Shown: piece by piece, positions 11,280-23,051 of the stretch
Layout of the letters: every line of letters begins with the position of its first letter
Position numbering within the stretch: position 1 is the first letter of the stretch
NCBI GenBank assembly: GCA_031841125.1
Contig: CM063110.1
Location: 30,438,678 to 30,502,677 of the forward strand
Reading direction: 5' to 3'
Length of the DNA stretch: 64,000 nt
DNA from: Acanthococcus lagerstroemiae
Taxonomy: Eukaryota; Arthropoda; Insecta; Hemiptera; Eriococcidae
Position numbers and translations under genes: made by a program
The notes under the pieces: model-generated
Database searches by the model: none
What the model was told of the DNA's origin: nothing
The model's input: only the letters and a program-made list of their open reading frames with translations

Positions 11280-11548
11280 TTCTGAAATACAAGATCTTGT
11301 AATTGGAGAAATCTCCTCTGTCCTCCCCCTCCCCCTCTACCTCTCCCCTTGTATTAATGTACGCTTATTTGGCATTTTTGGAAATCTCAGTAGTTACTTA
11401 ACAAAATTGTGCAAGAGGATAATGCTGCTGAGAAGTTTTCTCATTTCTATACATTGCTTGTACCATTGATATATGTACCTACTTTGAACAGCATGGGCAT
11501 GTCAAAGAGGGGTAGCCCCTAAGGCTTGAAAATTGGCTTTAATTGGAG

Positions 11549-11789
11549 AATTGAAGGGTAAAGAATCAAAACTCACATTTGCCACTTCTCTTCAAGGGCG
11601 CAAATAGGCAAAATACTGTACACAGGTGCGGGAATATCTCTGCTGCGCCTGTGAATGTGCGGTATGTATGACATACCCCACGTTCACAGGCGCAACAAAG
11701 ATATTCCTGCACCCGTGTACAGTATTTTGCCTATTAGCGCCTGTGAAGTAAAATGGCGAATGTGAGTTTTGATTCTTTACCATTCAATT
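11549..11789. repeat. 241-bp imperfect palindrome (foldback element)
   Basis: The arms begin AATTGAAGGGTAAAG and complement the right end, meeting near 11670 with almost no loop (GGTATGT..ACATACC). About a dozen mismatches occur over 119-bp arms. It lies within segmental copy 1 but not in copy 2, so it inserted after the duplication. No coding capacity was seen. Confidence 0.8.
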
Positions 11790-12124
11790 AGTGGATCTAA
11801 AATTGGTAAACTTGAGATTTTTTTCGCTGTTTTTACGACTAATTAGTAAAACGACCTCAATGATTATTTCACTGGCCGAGGCTTTCTAGTTTGAAAAGTT
11901 GCAAAACTTTTATTTAGATTGGGCTGTAGCGGAAGTACACTGGAAACCATTTTGCGCATTTATAATGCGTATAATGCACATAGTACCACTCTTCTGGTAT
12001 AGTTCCCACCTCATAGAATCCCAATGAAACGAAAGTCTATTTCACAGTGCTGATTAGTCATTTGGCAAAATATTGCTCTTTGTACAACCTCCTAATCGTG
12101 TGACAAAAGGTCTTACAAGGCCCA

Positions 12125-12757
12125 TATCCCTTTCTGGAATATTGAGCGCCATCTCATAAAAAAATCGTCATTCTTCGATTGTACACCTGTAAAGTGGTAA
12201 GGATGAAATGCTCCAATATTCTTGGTATATTCTCACATGGGCTCGGGCAGAGATGATTCTTTGAGAACAGTAGTGCTTTCTCAGTTTCCTGGCTTGGAAA
12301 GCGAAACGACAGTTTGTTACCGTTTTGGTAGAAAAGTTTCATCCCCCCCCCCCACCGGTTTTGTATTTTTCTTTCTGTACTCAAATTCTGTAATTTGTGT
12401 CTGTCTTGGTGTATAATTCTGATCAATATTGTTTGAAGGTTAACCTATCTCTCTCTGGAATATTGAGCTCCATCTCAAAAAAATGTCATTCTTCGATTGT
12501 ACACCTGTAGTGGTAAAGATGAAATGCTTCAGTATTCTTGGAATATTCTCACATGGACTCGGGCAGAGATGATTCTTTGAAAAATGTAGTGCTTTCTCAG
12601 TTTCCTGGCTTGGAGAGCGAAACAACAGTCTGTTACCGTTTTGGTAAAAAAGTTCCATTTTCCCCCCCGGTTTTATATATTTCTTTCTGTACTCAAATTC
12701 TGTAATTTGTGTCTGTCTTGGTGTACGATTCTGATCAATATTGTTTCAAGGTTAATA
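12125..12757. repeat. Tandem duplication, unit about 331 bp, two copies
   Basis: The first copy (about 12125-12440) and second (about 12450-12757) share long blocks such as TCTGGAATATTGAGC, CATTCTTCGATTGTACACCTG and CTCGGGCAGAGATGATTCTTTGA at an offset of about 331 bp. Differences are mostly single bases and a C-run length change. Reading frames on the minus strand are repeated in both copies and have no recognised domain. Confidence 0.85.
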
Positions 12758-12759
12758 TT

Positions 12760-13175
12760 GTTCCAGTTTCGTTGTGAAAAAATCAGTTTAAATATCGTTT
12801 TGGTTTCGGTTTTTTTACATTTATAGATATTAGCTCGTAGTCGGGCTCCGTATCAGTTACTGTTATTGTTTTAACAGTATTCAATCAAAGACTATATTTA
12901 TTTCAAACTTTTAAGAGAAAAATTGAACAAAAGAACCACTAGTTGAAAGCGAAGGAATTCAGTTATGAAATCAAATCATTTATTCCACACCAGAATTCAT
13001 TTCTTCGAATTGCGAAATACAAAATAAATGAAAATTAAATACTAATGAGAACCGATTTATTTTGTTTTGGTTTCTCTTGGGTGTAATTTTCTCAGTATTC
13101 GTTTAACTGATTTCTAAAAATTGGTTTCGGTATTGCTTCCGGAAAACCTCGGGTTTTGTTCCGATTTTCATGTCT
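12760..13175. repeat. Word array (GGTTTCGGTTT-like)
   Basis: Words of the type TTTGGTTTCGG and their complements (AACCGATTT) cluster near both sides of this stretch. The architecture resembles other word-array MITEs of the window. I could not define the ends or a TSD. Confidence 0.35.
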
Positions 13176-15049
13176 GACAGTATATTTATGCTACCCAAGA
13201 ATATTCTCTGCGAATCTTAGTTGAAATATGGCTAGAGGAAATGGCAATCCTAAAGTTTTTTGTATTATGCTGAAACCATTCTCGATTATGTTCTGGAAAA
13301 GTTTTCTATGTATGTGCATGTGCTGCATCAAGAATGCTCTCCGTAAGTGTTTCTACTTGCTGATCATTTTATTGAGCATAATATTCTCTTCAATAACCCC
13401 ACTTTCGCGTGTTTTTCGAGCTCTTAGCTTTTCGAGGTCCGCTGGAAGATTAATTATTCTTCATTCGTTCTAACTCTGACGATCTTGCATTCGAATGTAC
13501 GACTAATGTGGCAGACCTACTCGATTGTTCAAGTGTGTGTGTGTGTCACCTGTCTAGTGAACGTGGAAATCGTAGCGTTATAAGTTGTATTGATTCCAGG
13601 ATGAGTCACTTATAGCGTTAGTATTCTCACTCGCACTTTGGGTGAGTCATCTTGTGAAAGAACTTGCTGAAGTGCATTTAATGCGTACTATAAAAAACAT
13701 ATATATACATTCAACTAGTAACCCAGAAAAGCATAGAAATACGGAGCCTTGGAAGTGGGAGGGGAAAGCTTAGTTTTTATCCGAATGTTCTCTACTCCCT
13801 CCCTTATGATTGTACAAATATATGTGTATTCGGAATTTTTGGCAACTTGAGTAGTTTCTTGATGAAATAATGCAGGAGGAAAGCTTTTATGTATAATATT
13901 TTTTGGTGGTCCTGCTAATTCAAGTTGTACCATCGACTCTGTGTAGAACTACCTTGAACAGACCTGCAGCACTTTTTAATACATGAGATTATAAATACTC
14001 ATGTGCTATATCATTCTTTGGGTATACTTCGCATCTTAAATTATGGAATCCTAACTGGAATATGGACTGTATTTCTGTTGTATGTAAACTGATATCTTGC
14101 CTAAAATATGTTAGTTGCCATTTGGCAAATCTGATTGGTCGTTTAGTAAAACATTGCGCCTTTCATCCCCGCCCGCGTCTTGTAAGTCGTAAAGGTTCTT
14201 ACGAAGCTCCTGCACCTTTCTGGAAAAGTTGACTTTTAGGACTTGATTTCCATCCCCAGGAAATGTCACTCATTCTGTCTGTCTACCTTGAGTAGTAGCG
14301 GGGAAATAATTGAATATTCATCAATATACTGTACTCGATTAGAGATTGTTCTATCCAGCATGTGCTGCCCTAGAATATGCTGTACAATTTGTTTTTAAAA
14401 CAGGATTCATAAAATTTTTTTATGAGACCGTAAAACTGCCCTAAAACAAAAACTAATATATATTAAAAAATATTATAAAATATAATATTCATAACGTTGA
14501 TATATTTGGTATTTATGTGAAAAATAATCTCGAGTATGCTATGAAAAAGTCATCTCTTGTGAGCGTGCTCAATCGAAAACATCCTAGGCCATTTGGCTGA
14601 AAAGAATTCTTTATAAATGCTTGTGCTTGCTGAGGATTTTCTCCTCGAGGATTCGATGATAGAGGGGCGTATGGCGATGCACGCATGCCAAATTGGCTCC
14701 GGGACACCGCACCCTCTATCCCGGAAACGCGCCGAATGGGCCTGTGTCAGAATAGGGGGGGGGGGTTCTTTCCTTGAGGATATTCTTTTCAATAATCCGA
14801 CTATGTGCATGAATGTGTTTGAGCCTTTGCGTGTTCAGGTCTACTTGAGGATTGAAAGGTTATTCCTTTGCTGTTGTAAGTGTGGTAATGGTGTGTTTGA
14901 GCGTACCATACTCAATTATGTTGTCAAGTGAACATGAGTATAGTTTCAGTGCGGTAGCACTGTCATTTGATGTTGGCGCCGGAGTAGAATAGTCTTGTTG
15001 AGTTAGCATTTTACAATTTCACCTTACCGCATGGGTCATCTCTGAGGAA

Positions 15050-16344
15050 AACTGAAGGTACTGCGCAAGTTTATCGTATACGTCCAACTACAGAGGCATA
15101 GGATTGATAGAATACTTGTGGAATGCTCGTCATGTATGAGCCGTGAAGGTACTGTCTATCTAAATAGCTTTTCAGTAGGTAGATAGTACATGCTGATGTA
15201 GTTCAGTTTGCTCAGTAGCCTCGACCTTGCTTGAAAATTGTTTGTACGGTTAGTTCTACGCGAAACTCTAATTCGCAAAACATGCTGATGGTTCACTTCT
15301 ACCAGTCCTCGACCTTGTTCACATTCCGTTAATTCGCTATTCCGAGTCATCGACTGTTACATTAGTTTTTTTTGTGTTCTTTGTTTTACCGGGCAAACCC
15401 CTTCATTAAAATTGATTTTTTTTGTAATTTTAATTAATTGCCGACGAATTTATTTGCGCTTGATTATATAGCCGACTCGAATGGCATTTTCTACCCAAAT
15501 TGCCCAATTCCTGGTTTAGTGCCATAGGTGGGGCCATGAAGAAACTGGGTCTCGGCTAATATTTTCATTGGGCTAAAAATGACAAATGTTATGGTGGAGT
15601 TCAAGTATAAGATTTGTATTGAAGAGCCCTGGAAGTTTTCCATTTTTCCCCTCTGGGTTACTTGTGAACTCGAGTGTTCTGAAATCTAAATAATGCAACC
15701 TGTAGTTAGTTGCGGTGACTTCAGTCAGTTTGAGGACTTGAGCTCCTCTTAACCTACAGAAGGCATCGAGTAAATTTTTAGACTACATTCACTATCTTCT
15801 GGTCACTTAACTCACGAAAACATGATTGAAAGAAGTCACTTTCAGTGCAGTGAACCATACATAATAGGTGACTGGTAAAGTTTCATCTAACCAGTGCATT
15901 AGAACTGGAAGAACATTACTTTGTAAAGATAGGTGTATTCGATCTGACGCAAAAAAATTCTGCGCCTGAGCGAACTACCCGCGCCACCCATCAACTCATT
16001 CCAAGATTTCAAAACAAGGAACATTTATCGATGCACATAATACCGAAGTATTTGAAAAACAGTGCCTTAGTGCAAGGTAGTTTGCTCATACCCAGTAAGA
16101 TTTTTGGACAGCTTGAATACACCATTGCCTATCTTAGCACTGTCACGTCCCTCCAAGATTATTTTTCTGTCGTTACCATCAGTCCATTTTGTATGATCCA
16201 AAGGTCGATTAACGCCTCGCCGTACATTAATCAAAGAAGTGTAAATGGAGGTATCACCCTGTGGCAGTGTTTGCATCTACCCCTTGGTAACCGAGAAAAT
16301 CCATTAAATTTGATTTGCTCTTTCAAGAATAATTTACCTCATTG
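15050..16344. other. Unique DNA with small local repeats
   Basis: CATGCTGATG followed by CTCGACCTTG occurs twice (near 15189 and 15280). An imperfect small hairpin (TACTGTCTATCT..AGGTAGATAGTA) lies near 15149-15188. No gene was recognised. Confidence 0.4.
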
Positions 16345-16705
16345 ATACAAGAAGCTGGGTCTGGAGGGGAAGGGAACTTGAACCTGACTTGTGTTGCCGC
16401 AAAGTTAGATTTCTGCCTTACTTTTGATTGTGTAATTCGAAAATATTATCCCCATGCATACTGAGGACTTTCTGAGCATTCTAGCTGTGTTACCCCTTCA
16501 ATTTTGGTAGTATGTCATATTTGTATACAAGAAGCTGGGTCTGGAGGGGAAGGGAACTTGAACCTGACTTGTGTTGCCGCAAAGTTAGATTTCTGCCTTA
16601 CTTTTGATTGTGTAATTCGAAAATATTAACCCCCTTGCATACTGAGGACTTTCTGAGCATTCTAGCTGTGTTACCCCTTCAATTTTGGTAGTATGTCATA
16701 TTTGT
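16345..16705. repeat. Recent 180-bp tandem duplication
   Basis: Copy 1 (16345-16524) and copy 2 (16525-16705) are almost identical. The differences lie in one short spot (TATCCCCATGC against TAACCCCCTTGC). The near identity indicates either a young duplication or an assembly artefact. No coding content was found. Confidence 0.9.
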
Positions 16706-16851
16706 ATAGGTGCGAATTTCTGATCTAAACAAATACGATACCATCTATTTGACCAAAAGTGGTACACACTGTATTTCCTAACACAGCTTTGTAGCAACGC
16801 TGACTCTCAAAGTTCGGTGATCTTTAAGTTTGAAAACTTAAATTCTGGGGA

Positions 16852-16855
<4 letters not shown>

Positions 16856-16904
<49 letters not shown>
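16856..16904. repeat. Poly-T run of 49 bp
   Basis: A pure T tract. It may be a retroelement tail on the minus strand, but no adjacent retroelement body was recognised; simple homopolymer expansion is equally possible. Confidence 0.7.
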
Positions 16905-16907
<3 letters not shown>

Positions 16908-18700
16908 AAAACACTTGTGCATCACTGACATCTTAGCCAGGAACTTGCAGTGCCCGAGATTTTACTCCCGATTATCATCAAGCTAACGGTCTTGGCCCTG
17001 GCTTGAGGGAAGTTGGGTCAGCTACTTGAAATTCTCTTCTATTGAAGCATTCAGGCACCGGGAGTTCCAAGGGTCCTCAAATTTTATAATTTAGGAAGTT
17101 GGAGTATTCAAATTGAAGAAACCCGTAGCTTTTTGACTACTCATGATGAAACCATATCTGAATGGCATGTGTGGCTGGTTGCCTTCCGTTGACGCTGCTC
17201 ACTTGCTGCGTTCAGCCATTTGTAGAAATGAGTACTATATTAGGGTTTGAAAAATTGAAATTTTTTGAGCATGGGAGATAGGGCTGATTCTTATGTCCGT
17301 AACATTTTATATACTCTGCCTATGCTACCCTACTTCGAGCGTGAGAAAATTTGTATGAATGAATGGGTACTATATTCGTATCAGTGATTTTTGTTCGTGG
17401 TATAAGAAGTATCAGATTAAATTGATAATGCCGATCGAATTATGGTTCATAGTGTATGATAAAAAGAAAATGAAAGGTATATTTGTGGAAAACGATTATT
17501 AAAATTCTTAGAGAGCTTTCAGTAAGAGCTACTTAATTGATTGCGTCAGAAGCATTTCTTTGAAAACCGCATGATTGTAAAAAGTTTTTATATCGATCTT
17601 ATAGGCTTCACTTCTCGTGATGTATCGGTACTCGTATCTAGAGTATGCAGTGAGGTGAACGATAATTGGTGTTCATGCGCTGAAATGAATATGGTCATCC
17701 TAACGTTGATTTTATAGACGAATAAACTGAGATATTTTTGTATTTTTACGAGGCATCGGTTAATCAGTTTCTATACCTATATAAGTACTTCATTTTGAGC
17801 AATAAAAATGAAGCTAGCGTTATGTGCACACGGAGGTGACTGATAAAATTGTTCACGTATCTTCAAAATTAACGTAATTTTTACTGATTGTAACGTCTCT
17901 GAACTGGTTGTGGTGGTGTAATATGTGTGACGCTAACGAGCTTTGCACTACTTCAGAATTTATGTTCTTGTTGGTAGCGGAATGAGCCCCTCTGGACAGA
18001 CCATTATCAAGGCGATTCAGAAACATGTTTTCTCACATGCCCTTCAGGTACATCGATGTATGCTTATCGTTCCGAACCACCCTATATACGGTTCAGATGT
18101 TGAAGTTACATCGTTTGAAAAACCATAGAATCAGCAAGAGTCCTTGTGGTCTTTCGTTGAGTTAGTGCCATCGACTTCGCTTAATACAGATTATGGACGG
18201 GCGATATTTATGGGTGGCAGATTCAAAAAGAGGAATTGGAAATTTTCTTGATATTATGTGAATGTTTGGCGAAAGTTATTTGTGTGTTTCCTGAGCCAAA
18301 GAAAAAAAAAACCACACGAGACCCGCATGAAGCTAATATAGTGGAAAGGGGTCATGCTTCCATGATTTTTCTGCAAAAATATTTAGAACTACCAAATTCA
18401 GGGAAAAGTGACTCAAGCCAAGATTGTTCCTCTTAAAATTTTACCTGCATGAACACATGTCGTACAGTTAAAAAGGCAAAAATTTGATAATCTTGGCCAA
18501 GTCACAAATTATTGTGGCCAAGTAGGGGTGCAAGTTGCCATATGATGCGCTTTCCAATCCCTGTATCCATCCACCTTCAAATTTTTTCTCCCACCCTTAG
18601 ACTACGTGTTTTCTGTTCTATCAAAATTCTAAAAACTTTGATTACACAATTTTTTAAACCTATACAAGCTTGAACTAGAGAATCGATCTACCGATTAGTA
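16905..18700. other. Unique DNA, nothing recognised
   Basis: No protein domain, RNA gene or bounded mobile element could be supported in this stretch. Confidence 0.4.
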
Positions 18701-18739
18701 AAGTTCCAAGGTCACTGAATTCATTTCCCGCATCTGTTT

Positions 18740-20290
18740 GTCCCTAACTTGAAATTGGGATTCGTAGTGAGAGGAGGGCGAGAGTCATACATTACACTAA
18801 TTGCAATGTGCGTATTATTTCTTAGATTTTTTGGGTCGCAGACTGCATTTCCGACATTAATTTTCAATGAAACTGAGACCAACATTTATTTCCGGAGTCC
18901 ATGGAAATTGGCATTTAGGTTGCAGATGAGAACATGCAGGAAAAATGAAAACATTTATAAATTCCAGTTGGATATCGTTTCTTGAGTTTTTTTGGGTCGT
19001 GGAATTCGATTTCCGCGTCAATTTTGACAGAAAATAAGGTTTTGAGGGCGAGGGCAGGAAATTAATAGAAAAAGTTGACGTATTTATATGTGGAATTTGT
19101 TTGTGAGAGCGACCTTCAACTACTAAGAAAATTGAGATTTGTATTACAGAGGGAAAACACTGAAAGTACGGAGAACGTTTCAGGGTTGAGGTGGATATGT
19201 TTCATATTGCAAGAATCGTCGAATTTATTTTCGATAACCTTTTGGAAATTATCAATCGCACCGACTGATACAAGTGAGTAGTACAAAATGTGAGCCTGCT
19301 CTGCTGAAGATGTTACACCGTGTAGAGAAGAGCGCTACGGGCAATATACGTCTATGTACTTCAAAAGAAGAGATATTAGTCATTACCGGGGTTCGCAGGA
19401 AGCAGGCGCAGATCGAAAAGTAGCCAATTTCAAAAGAATAACGCTATGAGTTTTTTCTAATATTTAGTGTCCGCCTCTCACCATAGGAACATCAGTTTTC
19501 ATAGTAGCTGAAAATCAGTCACAGTGGTGGAATTGGATGGAGCTTGAGGCATCCTGAAGCTCCTTCAAAATATTTCATTTTACCAGCGAAGTCTTCCTTT
19601 TTTCTGGAAATGAGCGGTCGTGCATTTAATGGTTCGGATATTTTAAAGTATTATGCTGAAATTCTGGGGGCACGAGCCTCCTTTCTTGATATGTCACTAT
19701 CTCCGCCTCTGATCGTGAACAATAGTCATCGTGGACCGTTGGATTTTCTTCTGTTTCCCGTACCCATTCCTGTCCACATGAAACAATACCCATCTCGAAC
19801 TTGGAAATTCTTCTATATTTCTAACCCCCACCCTCACCCTTGGTATCTCAGTTTTCATGGTAACCGAAAAATCAGTGTTGGAAACACATTCGACAACTCC
19901 AAAACCTGTGAAACATTGCGGTTAGTGTAATTTTTAACACCGCCCCCTCTTGCTGGAAGTCCTAAATTCCAAGTTAATGGTAAACAGATTCAAATAAGGA
20001 GTTACCTTCAAACTTTGCTTACCGATGTTGTGATTTTTTTTTTGTCTTGTACAAGTGTGAAAGTTTGCCGAATCAAAATATTCGAAAATGTTAAAAAACA
20101 GTATTAAGTATTATTCTCGTTAGTATTTCCGGGAGTGGAAGTATGGGGAAAATTTCAGGGCTGGGAAGTGAATCCGATGACGACTTACTCTCAGATCATA
20201 AAAATTGATGGCCCTGGATAAATAGCGAAATCTTACGGTTTCACTCCATAAGCCCTGTGTTGATGTGTAGCAATGCAGAGGGTCGTTAAC
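18740..20290. repeat. Weakly self-similar sequence, related to 27.5-29.5 kb
   Basis: Blocks such as TTTTTTGGGTCG followed by ATTTCCG recur near 18820 and 18985, and CAGTTTTCATnGTA near 19492 and 19848. A block ending CACTCCATAAGCCCTGTGTT (about 20240-20290) resembles CGCTCCATAAGGCTTTTGTT near 29470. This suggests an old duplication or decayed satellite shared by the two regions. No gene was recognised. Confidence 0.35.
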
Positions 20291-20549
20291 CCTCTCTGGG
20301 GTCAGAGGTGGGTAATACTTATTTCGAAATGAGATGGCTCAGCATGTGGAAGAGTTAGCTGTCAACTTGCATTCAACTCTCTATGTTAAGTTTCCAGCTC
20401 ACAAAGTGAGTGAGTGACAAGTTCCCTAACTTGCAAAACTAGTTTGATGAGCTTTATCTATTCATCAGATGAGTTGATGAGTTATCAACTTACATAGTGA
20501 GTTAATGAGTTATGAACTCGCTGAAAGAATTCATAATGATTATCTGTAT

Positions 20550-20828
20550 TAGGGCTGGGAATGTAATCGATCAAAATGGATTTCGAGCCACCTTATCGAT
20601 TATCGATTTCGACTTGCCGTTTACGATTAAAATCGATATTTTCCATTTTTCATATTTTCGCCATTTTCCGTTTTTTTTTTTTTTTGAGTTTTTGCTTCAG
20701 GCTTCACGTACCTACACGACACGTTCTACTAGTTCTACCCAAGATTTCTACAGTTAGGTTACCCAATAGGGCTGGGAATGTAATCGATCTTGATCGATTT
20801 CAAAAATTATCGATTTTTCCCACCTCTA
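20550..20828. mobile_element. hAT-type MITE, 279 bp, perfect 8-bp TSD
   Basis: The left end is TAGGGCTGGGAATG and the reverse complement of the right end is TAGAGGTGGGAAAAA. ATCTGTAT is repeated exactly at 20542-20549 and 20829-20836. The interior is rich in the word ATCGATT on both strands. A second copy of the left end (TAGGGCTGGGAATGTAATCG) begins at 20767, so the element carries an internal terminal duplication. Confidence 0.85.
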
Positions 20829-20904
20829 ATCTGTATGAAATAGGAAAAAATTGTTAGCAATTCTTGACCGAAAATTACATCTTACATGTTGCTTGTTGCC
20901 GTAG

Positions 20905-21241
20905 CAGGGTGTCTACAGGTATTGAAAAGTTCTTCAAGTCATGAATTTTGAAAGTAGGTCCTGAAAATCCTGAAGAGTGCTAAATTTTTTTTTTTTATTG
21001 AAAAGTCTTTTATTTTTGTTAGAAATACTCAAAAAATGAATTTTCAGGATCTATATTCTTAAGAAGGGGGGGGGGAGTTGGGAAGCAAAAAAGAGGGAGG
21101 GGTGCAGAGGATAAAACAATTGGAAACAAAAAAAAATACTTACACCCTCGAGGAAAAGATGGAAAATATGCCGGCTATAGTCCTGCAAAGGTTCCTGAAA
21201 AAATATTTCATATTTACTTTTCAGTTTCTGTGGGCATCCTG
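20905..21241. mobile_element. CAGGG-family MITE copy A, perfect 5-bp TSD
   Basis: The element starts CAGGGTGTCTACAGG. Its right end, reverse complemented, is CAGGATGCCCACAGAAA. CGTAG is repeated exactly at 20900-20904 and 21242-21246. The left part carries repeats of the word AAGTCCTGAA (variants). The right part contains a GGGAGTTGGGAAGC run and a TCCTGCAAAGGTTCCTGAA block. It is non-coding. Related copies lie at 23268 and 27045. Confidence 0.85.
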
Positions 21242-21431
21242 CGTAGGCTTTCTGGGGTTTGAAAACAAGAACGGAGGATCTTTTCACTTTACAGTCAGTT
21301 TGTAAAAGGTCGTTAATAGTGATGAGTGATGATATCTTGTTTGTGATGAATAGTTTGAGTTGATGAATTAAACATCAGTTTAAAATGAATTGTTGATTGA
21401 AGTGAGTTAAAAATAAATTGGACCGAGTTTA

Positions 21432-22720
21432 ACAACAAATATTAGAAGGCCTGGCAATGGGATCACCACTGTCACCCATTCGAGCCGAAATATACATGAA
21501 CAACTTTGAAAATGACCTACTAAACAACAGCAAACACGAGAAAAACATAAAGCTGCGGACAAGATATGTAGACGACGTATTAATTGTCTGGACAGGAACA
21601 GATAGACAACTAGACCAATTCCTCACGGAGACAAATAGCATAAACAACAACATGAAGTTCACTATGGAAAAAGGCAACAAGACAATTAATTACCTTGACT
21701 TTACAATACAAATAAAAGACAATAGGATACAGTACAACATTTACAGAAAACTCACCCACACCGACGCAATAATACCCAAAGACTCATTCCATCATCAAAA
21801 ACACGGAATGACAGCACTACACAACTACTGCCACAGATCGAGCAGTCAACATACTAAACAACAACCTCAGAACAACAGAAATCATCAAAATTAAACAAAT
21901 AGCAATTAACAACGAATATCAACCACAAACAATTGACAGAATAATTAAAAAACTAACACAACCCAAAAGCACAGACACTGAACTAACAACCACAAAGAGA
22001 GACGTACGCAGGAGCAATACCATTCTCAGGAACACATACATAAAAAATACAAAAAGTCTTCATCCAATGCAACATGAAACTCGGAATCAAAAACAGACCA
22101 CCTCTAATCAAACAAATAAGGAACGACAAGACAGAAACAACAGTAGCAGAGTGGCAGAAAATTCACAACCAAAATCAAAGAACATGAAAAATCACAGAAG
22201 CCAAATGATGACAAATCACTGTTTGGAAAACATACGGCAGTGACCAGAGACAACAATGACAAATTGCCAGAAAAGTACAAAATCCTATGCATAGAAAACA
22301 ACACAAGAAAAAGAAAACTAAAAGAACAACCAGAAATAATCAAGGCAAACACAAAACAAAAAAACCTAATGAACACAACTAACTTCCAGAGCGAGAACTT
22401 ATTCCAACTAATAACATGACATACCCACGGATTGGACAGACTGCACAATCACAGACAACCAATAAGAGCCCACAACTAATAACACTCCCTGACTGGACAG
22501 ACTGCATAATCACAGACAACTAATAGGAGCATACGATTAAACAGGCTCACCATACGGTACTACTCTCGACTATGACTACACAACCGCAAAAGACGTCTTA
22601 TTTAGGGTACTCCACTGATGATGGCATAACAGCCGAAAGCGCTCTGGGCTACAGAAGAAAAAGTGAATTGGCACACCCTACAAATGGAGAATGGAAGAGT
22701 TGAGAAGAGTTCAATTCTTG
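21432..22720 (+). mobile_element. Penelope-like retroelement, 5'-truncated
   Basis: The open part (21457-21894) encodes the second half of a Penelope-type reverse transcriptase. It starts at a GLAMGSPLSP motif, carries the catalytic YVDD at 21565-21576, and then has LDFTI and YRKLTHTD motifs. After 21890 the frame is shifted but collinear coding similarity appears to continue (for example IKQIAINNEYQPQTIDRI). Farther on, a stretch with KIKEH and FGKH motifs may be a decayed GIY-YIG endonuclease region. The N-terminal half is missing. It lies inside the GAGTTGA word-array element. It is not functional. Family assignment is from motifs; the endonuclease part is tentative. Confidence 0.75.
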
Positions 22721-23051
22721 AGAAAAAAAAGGAACGGTGTAACTTATTTTTGTGAATTGAATTGTATTTTGAGTTTTTGCAGGCTTAATGATGAGGATTG
22801 ATGATATTTCGGATTAAAGAATGAGTTGATGAGTTGAAATAATGTGAAAATGAGTTGCTGAGTTCAATTAGTAAATGAGTTCAAAGTCAGTTGAATGTGA
22901 GTTGAAGATAAGTTGGAATAACTTCAGAGTAAGCTCGTGAGTTCAACTCAGAAACAACGATAGAGGTAGCGCGGCTACTTACTTCAACTCATTTCTGAAA
23001 TAATTAAATTTTGAGTTAACTCGTGAGTTTACTCAGTAACTCATTTTTTTA

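Larger units (their letters stand above)
10660..15000. repeat. Old tandem segmental duplication, two to three diverged copies
   Basis: Copy 1 (about 10660-12115) and copy 2 (about 13190-14335) share a long collinear series of similar blocks. Examples are CCCCACTTTCnnnTGTTT, a GTCnGCTGAAAGATT-like block, AGTAACnCAGA, TGAACAG, and GCCATTTGGCAAA/CATTTGGCAAAATATTGC. A shorter third copy is suggested at about 14590-15000. Copy 1 holds insertions (a SINE and a palindrome) absent from copy 2. No coding function was recognised. Confidence 0.6.
20300..23050. repeat. GAGTTGATGAGTT word-array element, interrupted by nested insertions
   Basis: Words of the type GAGTTGATGAGTT and their complement AACTCA fill 20300-20520, 21300-21425 and 22800-23045. 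Between these blocks lie a hAT-type MITE, a CAGGG-type MITE and a Penelope-like fragment. The outer parts contain TTATTTCGAAATGAG on the left and an inverted form (CTCATTTCTGAAATAA) on the right, suggesting one original element later split by insertions. Boundaries are approximate. Confidence 0.5.

Noticed and set aside
16347..16361. Recombination site resembling Gateway attB2 (ACAAGAAGCTGGGT)
   Set aside because: One base shorter than attB2, no vector sequence nearby, and part of a duplicated genomic unit; best seen as coincidence.
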